A DNA stretch of 64,000 bases from Lepidodermella squamata (taxonomy: Eukaryota > Gastrotricha): assembly GCA_047495785.1 (NCBI GenBank), contig JBLDXI010000042.1:2914001-2978000 (forward strand), written 5' to 3'. This document shows positions 58,201 to 64,000 of this stretch, one piece after another. A program made the position numbers and the translations under genes. Under the pieces are notes generated by a model. That model ran no database searches, was not told the DNA's origin, and saw only the letters and a program-made list of their open reading frames with translations. The number at the start of each line of letters is the position of its first letter. Position 1 is the stretch's first letter.

Positions 58201-59483
58201 TCGAGATTTCAGCTTTTAAATCACCGGTCCGCTCCCTGGGCTCGATTTTCACATGTCCTTTTTGCATTTCGACGAACATTCATATGGCTTCATCGATCGA
58301 TAGCAAGTTACGGAGCGAAGCATGCAAACCGTTTCGATTAATGTCAGCCGACAATGCCAATAATTTTAACGGCTAAGCAAAAAAAACCAAGCTAAGCATT
58401 TTACACTTACTTGAGTAAAGTTTGTAGATAAATTAAATAAATGTCTAGACAATAGAACAACTGGGAATCGGGAAAAGTCTTTTCTGCCAGTAAAAGTAAT
58501 TTCTGCCAAAAATATGCTTTTTCTACCGAAGCATGATCCAAAGTGAAAACAACTCGTGGCTCAGTTTGAAGGTCAAAATTAAAAAGTTGAAATGAAAAAT
58601 AAAATTGCTATTTTTGCGCTATCTTTTTCGTATATATTTGCGTCTACATTTAGTGAAGTATTTTGGTCAACCCTCAATGTTAATAATATTAAACTCCACC
58701 ATTAAATTTTCATGAGTTTCAATCCTCAAAAATAATTGCTCTTTTGGTGTAATTCAGCTTATCGATCACGTGATTCCTGAATTTTTCGGTGCTATCGAGA
58801 AGGGCAATGTTGAAGTTATGCGCAGCCTGCTGGCGAAACACGACTGGTCGGAGAAAGCTCGAAAATCCATCATCGAACATCGCGAAAGCAACGAAACCGG
58901 CTTCACGCCCCTCATTAAGGCGGCTTACCTCGGCCAGCTCGACGTCGTCAAGTTCTTAGTCGAGGAATGTGGTGCTAATTTATCGGCCCGAGATTTGAAA
59001 TCCGGCAACACTGCTGGCCACGAGGCTGCCTACGCCGGTCGTTTGCAGGTTCTGGAGTATTTGTGCGAAAAGGACCCAGAACTCTTCCGCTGCGGGTCTG
59101 GTTTGAACGCGACTATTCTGCACCTGGCCGCTGGAGCTGGCGCGATCGAAGTCGCGAAATTTATTTTGGATAACAAGGAAAAAATCGATCTGACCGCTCG
59201 AAGCATTTCTCATCGGACTGTGTTGCATTACGCTGCCGGGGCTGGTCATGCCCAGATTGTTTCAATGCTGATCGACGCGGGGTGTGATTCACGCGAGGTG
59301 GACATCAAAGGCCGAACGGCGCTTCATTTCGCCGCTAAAAACGTGCAAATCGAAGCGGCTCGTGTTCTCATGAACCACAACCCAGATCTGGTACTCATCA
59401 AGGATCATAATGGCAAAACGGTGCTCGATTACGCTCACTCGAAGCGCGACCCGGAGCTCATCAAGTTGTTCAAACACCTTTAG
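55210..59483 (+). CDS. RING / B-box-like / coiled-coil / ankyrin protein 3
   Basis: Exons 55210-55299, 55350-55742, 55794-56300 and 58758-59483 join at phase 0, giving 571 residues. RING about 34-84: CHNC, LPHCGHSLCMECV, CPEC. B-box-like finger: VCTH, LSCPHC, FCSSC, x3-H. Coiled coil about 160-300. Ankyrin exon: GFTPLIKAAYLGQLDVVKFL, RTVLHYAAGAGHAQIVSML, GRTALHFAAKNVQIEAARVL. The 2,457-bp intron before the ankyrin exon carries transposon debris and a minus-strand open frame. Without that splice the frame stops five codons past the donor, leaving a RING-B-box-coiled-coil protein. Predicted E3 ligase with an ankyrin recognition end. Confidence 0.8.
56542..56748. mobile_element. Solo end fragment of the 42-45 kb transposon family
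   Basis: About 207 bp closely matching the left arm of the element at 42273, starting GAGAACAGAAGTACAAGAG and breaking off after CCTGGTCT, with several base differences. No second arm follows. A CGTTCTCTATC just upstream (56525) could be the remnant of another end. It lies in the long intron of RING-ankyrin gene 3. Confidence 0.8.
57568..57918 (-). pseudogene. Degenerate DDE-transposase fragment
   Basis: Read on the minus strand, a first piece has ...RYVLNYDET, like the N-x-D-E-T motif at the first catalytic Asp of pogo/Tigger-type DDE transposases. A frame change follows, then a second piece with KQFVLARGKVPRP, SGWFDVQTFEDWF and MPYLKELKK, which fit the block between the first and second catalytic Asp. 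Frameshift, stop and missing ends show it is dead. Intronic to RING-ankyrin gene 3, antisense. Confidence 0.6.
58034..58279 (-). CDS. Orphan small open frame in an intron
   Basis: 81 residues with a balanced, charged composition and an alternating beta/alpha look: VEFNVKKNGLEITGRRQD then a helix-like V-E-S-A-V-V-S-V. It faintly resembles a KH-type RNA-binding fold, but the G-x-x-G loop is not clear. It lies antisense in the intron of RING-ankyrin gene 3 and may be part of a transposon-derived gene. Not recognised; may not be expressed. Confidence 0.3.
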   Translation of the reverse strand: MFVEMQKGHVKIEPRERTGDLKAEISTVCDESKVEFNVKKNGLEITGRRQDVESAVVSVKYMSDQEDVFLIQVFQPLPREL

Positions 59484-59716
59484 TAGCGATGAATTTTACC
59501 GGGCTCTTGAGTTCATTTTTTTAAAAGTGACTGTTGTCTTTTCTGAATTTGATTGATTGGCCGTTCTCATGATGTTTCTTACGTAACTGCCGACTTTGGA
59601 GAATTTTTTCTTGTTTTTTTCTTCCTTTTTTGATTATATCACTCACTCAATAAATCGAATTACTAATTGTTTTTACGCGATTCTAGGGCAGTTTTAATTG
59701 CGCTGTATTTTTGAAT

Positions 59717-61185
59717 ATGGCCATGGAAGTTGATGGCATTGCTACGGTAGGTTTTATTTTTTCTATTTGTCTATCGAAACGCATTTTTTCATTTTTAAGC
59801 CGTTTATTTGCGGCATATGCAAGAATTGTATGAAGAATCCGCGCTCACTTCCTGGCTGTGAACATTCCTTTTGCTTGCATTGCCTCGAGTCACAAATTAA
59901 GGAGGACGAATCACTGATCGAGTGTCCTAAATGCGACGAATTAAATTATATTGGGACTAAAGGCCCGAAAAGTAAGTCCTAAAATTGAAATTTCAAGGAA
60001 ACGATGCAACACATCTGTCTAGGTCTTCAGCTGTTGGATAATTTTCCTGCGGTCAATTCTGTATGCGATGCCATAATAGGCGGGAGTGAGGTCAACAATT
60101 CGTCACTTGACATTATTAAATCCGCTGAAATTGCGAAATCTCAAGCCACCTTGATATGTTCTATGCTGAAAATTTCTTTGGACTCAAGACTTGGTTGGAT
60201 ATGTAAATCAATTGACGAGCTGGCCAAATCACGGCTGGAATCTAACGGTGGATCTTTCAACGATAACTTGATCATTGATTTCGATAAGATTTTCCCGGAA
60301 CTGGGCAGTCAAAAATCGCGTGGGGATTTGAAATCTGTTGATTTCATCAAATGGAATAAGTCGGAGAAAGTAGCATCGGAACCCGAAAATCCAGTTTCCT
60401 CGGAACGCAATGAATCGCCGATATCTGAAGTTTTAACTAGCCAGGCCATGGAATTCGTTATGCATCAATTGAAAACTGCGATTTCAGAAAATTCTCTACC
60501 GTCGGTTCAACTCATCTTCGAAAGTGTTTCAGGTGAAATTCGGCGAAAATTAATGGAATTAAATATGAAAGATCTGGATATGAATGCCCTGCAATACGCA
60601 TGCTACCTTGGGCATCTTCCCATTGTCAAATATTTGATTGAAGACGCAAAGGCCGATATACTCGCCGTTACCGCAAAAAAAGAAAATTGCGTTCATTTAG
60701 CGGTTAGAAATGGACATTTACCGGTTATTAAGTATTTATACAGTCGAGACCCAATTCTGTGCTACAAGAAAAATAGCTCTCGTCTGAAGCCGCTGCACAT
60801 TGCGGCAAAGTTTAAGCATCCTGCTATTGTGGATTTTTTCTTGGAGAAGAAAATGAGTGTGGACATGATCGGGAATGATTCTAATACCCCGTTACACTAC
60901 GCTGCGATGACTGACGCAGTGGCTGTTGCTGAGATTTTGTTGAAAAATAACGCGAATGCGAAGGCTGTTAATTCTCACGGAGAGAATGCGCTGCATTTAG
61001 CCGCTGAAAATGGGTCGATAAATGTCGTGAAATTGTTGTTGGAAACCAACCCGGAATTGGTTGATACGAAAGATACTGTTACTCAGCGGACGGCCTTCGA
61101 ATTTGCGGCTATATCTGGTCATTCAGCTATTGTTGATCTCATTTTTGCGGAAAGTTCTCGTTTGGCGAAAAAGCTTGCGAAGTGA
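59717..61185 (+). CDS. RING / ankyrin protein 4, B-box lost
   Basis: Exons 59717-59746, 59800-59971 and 60023-61185 join in frame (phases 0 and 1), giving 454 residues. RING: CGIC, LPGCEHSFCLHCL and CPKC, where C-x-H is kept (C-E-H). The B-box-like finger of the sisters is absent and the region between RING and ankyrin repeats (about 70-210) is short and polar. Ankyrin repeats about 225-440: MNALQYACYLGHLPIVKYL, LKPLHIAAKFKHPAIVDFF, NTPLHYAAMTDAVAVAEIL, ENALHLAAENGSINVVKLLL. Fifth and last gene of the tandem array; predicted E3 ligase. Confidence 0.8.
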
Positions 61186-62543
61186 CGCTTTTTGTTGGCT
61201 GAATTGTTAATTTAATTCGTGCATGTTATACTGCCAGTCTTGCCTTATATTTGAGGTTGATGCTCGTTTTTGCGGAACAACTTTGAAGAGTTTACACAGC
61301 TGATTTGTTTTTCATTGTATTTGATTCATATTTTACTGCATTTCCTAGTGCTTTTTCCAGTGAAAGAAAAATACTTCCAGGGTACATCAATTTAAAAAAT
61401 GAGAATCTACGAAGTTAGCAGAAACCTGTGATCTAGCAGCTGATTTTTTCAAAGCGTCCAGCAAGTTTACCGAGTATGAAAAGTTAAGGGAGGAGAGTAT
61501 TGATCGCATTCGTCGTTGGCTTACGATTTTAGACAATGCTGAAATATTATGAGTTTTCTCGCCTCTTTCGAGTTGTACCGAAAACTGCCGTTTAGAGCCA
61601 TTGAATACGACAATGGGATGTAACTGCTGTTTCCTTATGCTGCTGTAGGTTGCTATGTAACATATTGCTATATCAACGACCTACAGTTGGATTTTGTTGG
61701 GTCCATCCTTTCGTTTCATCGATCTCATGGTTGTGAAATATTTCTTCTTTCAGCGTTATTCCAATGAAAATTTATTTCTAGAGTTGTCGAAAGTCGTAAT
61801 TTAATGAATCGCGTCGTTTACTTTATTTTCTAGGACCCATAAATGAGCCCATGTTGCTCTGTTGACTTTCGCGGAACAGAAACGCATTTTGCTGATGCGC
61901 AATGAATGAATAGATATGAATCACTTTTGATCCGGAAAGCTAGATAAGTATTCAGCCGAAAAGGTATCCTTGTGACGTGCGAGATTCCCTATGTATGATT
62001 CTCAGGAATTCCAAAATTTACGGTTCGCGTATTAACCTTAATTCTCCTTATAGGTTGTCTTTAATTTCTCTTAAACTTGAAAACTCGAATCAATCGCCTC
62101 TTAAAGCGAAACCTTGAATTGTCCAAAAGATTCCTTTTGAACGTGGGATCAAAGATCTTTGAGGAGTTGAAATGATTTATTGCTGAGAGATGTCGAAGTG
62201 TTGCTTTATTCAGCACAAATACCTATTACCGGCTTTGATAGTAAGAAAATCAGCTATTGCTCGGTTTTTGGCTGCAACATCGGCTCTGAAACATCGGCTG
62301 CAATAGCTTGATATCAGAGTTTTTAAATTATTCTCTTTATATAATTATTATTTGATATATTTCAAACGCGTTTGTGGTTTTTTATTTCTATTTCTGAATC
62401 TGCGGTCATGCTCTTTCTAATTGTTGTTGAATGGCTCGCATTTCATGTAATTTCCTCTAAAATAAGCTTGTTTCTTGTTCATTTGACGGATTTTCTTTTT
62501 TTCCGCTTAGACTCTGGTTCAGCTTTTCAGATGATGTGAAAAT
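61186..62543. other. Intergenic, no gene seen
   Basis: AT-rich spacer between RING-ankyrin gene 4 and the protease-like gene. Minus-strand open frame 62457-62681 is antisense to the start of the latter and unsupported. Confidence 0.5.
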
Positions 62544-64000
62544 ATGAATGAATGCTGGCGAGAAAATCGGAAATATCTCCAGTTGAAGCCCCGTGTTGCA
62601 ACTATTTTGAATCGGTCGTCCAAGTACTTGAAAAGGAAGCAGAAAAAGGAAGTCATTTTCAACCGTCGACCGATCAGCCACTACCGGCCTCTAAATTTAC
62701 GCCGAAACGGCAGTAATTTAAACACTGGGAGTACTGAAGACCCGAGTCTTAGTTTTCCTGGCTCCTTCGTTTCAACTTTGATCTACATCCCGCAGGTCCG
62801 CCGCTTGATCGTTAGCAAACTAAATTCACTTGAAGATGGAGCAATGAAGTGTTTAATAGCTTACGTCGGAAGTTTGAGAAAAACTGACCTTGACTTGTTT
62901 TTCCGAAATGTGAATTTTCCCCAAAAAGTTATGCTAGATTCTACCTCATTCGCCAGTCATTTTCTCGACTACCTCGAAAAGCTTCTGGGAAGCGAAATAT
63001 CTTCGCTATTTCTCGGCAAGTACTGCCGTCCTGGAGGACTGGAGTTCAATTTCACACAGCTCAATGTTGTTGTGCCTGATTTGAAGTTCAAAGCTGAAAT
63101 AAGTTTCCACTGGATCATTTCGGAAAACTTTCAAGGTGATGCGAAATTATCTGCTCTACCGAAAGTTTTATTGATCCAACTGACTCGGCTGGACTGCTGT
63201 TCAATATCGATCCATTTTCCGAACAAGCTTCTTTTCCCTCAATGTTTTTCGGGGTTAGCAAATATCCCTATCTACAATTTGATGACAATTTTTGAGTTGG
63301 ATGGTCAAGATGAAAACAGCTATCAGCACTCGGTCAAAATTCGAAATCTATTCAACAGCAGAATTTCGCCTTGGTTAGTTGGAGAAATGATTGGACCGGA
63401 TCAAAATGCGGCTTTTCTGGTTTCGAAAAACGCCTATGCAGTGTTATACGTCGCAGGAGATATTTTGCCACAAAATGCTAGACTAGCCCCAGGCCCTACA
63501 CCTACACCGACCCGATGTGAACGATCAGGTGCGAGAGAGATGGTTTTCAAGCTAGACCTATTCAATCTGAAGCCTGGTCGCCGCATGAGTCCGGCGGTAC
63601 TAGACAGTTATATCGACTTGATCATTCGTCACTCGAATAAGGAAATGTTCGCTTTTAGCTGGAAATTTATACTGAAATTCCTGGAGTGCGGAATTGACGC
63701 TGCTGCGAAAATTAGTGAACCAAGCGACATCAATACTTACGATTTCTTGATTATTCCTATTTTGACGCCTCGCACTAATCAATGGCTTGTTGCTGTTGTT
63801 TACCCGGCTAATCACCGGTTATTGTTCTACAACCCTGGCGTGGATACCGTCGGTCCAGTCGGCGAGGAATACTCGCCTATAATCGTCAAATGCCTCGCCT
63901 TACTTCGAGATCTCCGCTTCTGGCGTCGTAATTTAAAACCTCCTATTGTCGAGGAATTATGGACCTCCGACGAGTATCTTTCGGGTAGTTTCCCTCGCCA
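62544..64000 (+). CDS. USP-like plus Ulp1-like fusion, probable pseudoprotease, runs off the window
   Basis: A frame open without a stop for 485 codons from the ATG at 62544 to the window end. Residues about 60-320 fit the ubiquitin-specific protease fold in order: STLIYIPQVRRL (after the Cys box), TSFASHFLDYLEKLL, SSLFLGKYC, LPKVLLIQLTRL, FPNKLLFP, IYNLMTIFEL, and closing AYAVLYVAGD. The Cys-box Cys appears to be Ser and the usual GHY before the closing strands is not kept. Residues about 350-485 fit a Ulp1/SENP (C48) peptidase: YDFLIIPILTPRTNQWLVAVV and HRLLFYNPGVD, where the catalytic His (normally H-W) is Gln and the Asp (Y-D-S) is Asn. The catalytic Cys would lie past the window. Probably a regulator or binder of ubiquitin/SUMO rather than an enzyme. 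Confidence 0.55.
   Translation, partial: MNECWRENRKYLQLKPRVATILNRSSKYLKRKQKKEVIFNRRPISHYRPLNLRRNGSNLNTGSTEDPSLSFPGSFVSTLIYIPQVRRLIVSKLNSLEDGAMKCLIAYVGSLRKTDLDLFFRNVNFPQKVMLDSTSFASHFLDYLEKLLGSEISSLFLGKYCRPGGLEFNFTQLNVVVPDLKFKAEISFHWIISENFQGDAKLSALPKVLLIQLTRLDCCSISIHFPNKLLFPQCFSGLANIPIYNLMTIFELDGQDENSYQHSVKIRNLFNSRISPWLVGEMIGPDQNAAFLVSKNAYAVLYVAGDILPQNARLAPGPTPTPTRCERSGAREMVFKLDLFNLKPGRRMSPAVLDSYIDLIIRHSNKEMFAFSWKFILKFLECGIDAAAKISEPSDINTYDFLIIPILTPRTNQWLVAVVYPANHRLLFYNPGVDTVGPVGEEYSPIIVKCLALLRDLRFWRRNLKPPIVEELWTSDEYLSGSFPR

Noticed and set aside
1-64000. CRISPR arrays, rRNA, tRNA, bacterial operons
   Set aside because: None seen: repeats found are transposon ends, a coding tandem repeat and a microsatellite; gene structure is spliced eukaryotic. 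A tRNA scan would be needed to exclude tRNAs formally.

Overview
The window is animal nuclear DNA, most likely from a nematode or a close relative. Evidence: short spliceosomal introns (mostly about 45-60 bp) ending in TTTTCAG-like acceptors, two divergent nuclear hormone receptors of the expanded nematode type, DEG/ENaC channels, single-pass MAM-domain proteins and a mitochondrial biotin carboxylase. The species cannot be fixed from the sequence. I rebuilt gene models by joining open frames across GT/AG introns and checking phase; every model below keeps frame.

Layout. 1-3703: 3' part of a large multi-exon gene I do not recognise. 3728-4367 (-): small secreted CUB protein. 6.3-15.2 kb: conserved genes for a Rabex-5-like Rab5 exchange factor, mitochondrial ribosomal protein L30 and the alpha subunit of methylcrotonoyl-CoA carboxylase. 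15.8-29.0 kb: three MAM-domain membrane proteins plus a MAM-less relative with a 120-bp tandem repeat; between them are two tandem nuclear receptors (-) and two small secreted-peptide genes (-). 29-45 kb: an accessory neighbourhood with two DEG/ENaC channels in inverted orientation and about a dozen tiny mostly secreted-protein genes. The tiny genes form two groups: possible neuropeptide-like precursors ending in R-(S/R)-F-G-type sequences, and a six-member family defined by two cysteines followed by an F/Y-x-x-WAQ-type motif. A 2.77-kb transposon with identical 444-bp inverted repeats sits inside the intron of one of these. 49-61 kb: five tandem genes for RING / B-box-like / coiled-coil proteins, four ending in ankyrin repeats. 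62.5 kb to the end: a long open frame, running off the window, that looks like a ubiquitin-specific protease fold joined to a Ulp1-like peptidase fold, with apparent loss of catalytic residues.

How genes may work together (inference): secreted small peptides and possibly peptide-gated DEG/ENaC channels lie side by side at 29-45 kb. The array of RING-ankyrin proteins (likely E3 ligases with ankyrin target-binding ends) lies next to a putative inactive ubiquitin/SUMO protease fusion. These two neighbourhoods are the best candidates for undescribed biology. Assignments rest on reading motifs by eye; no database search was possible.
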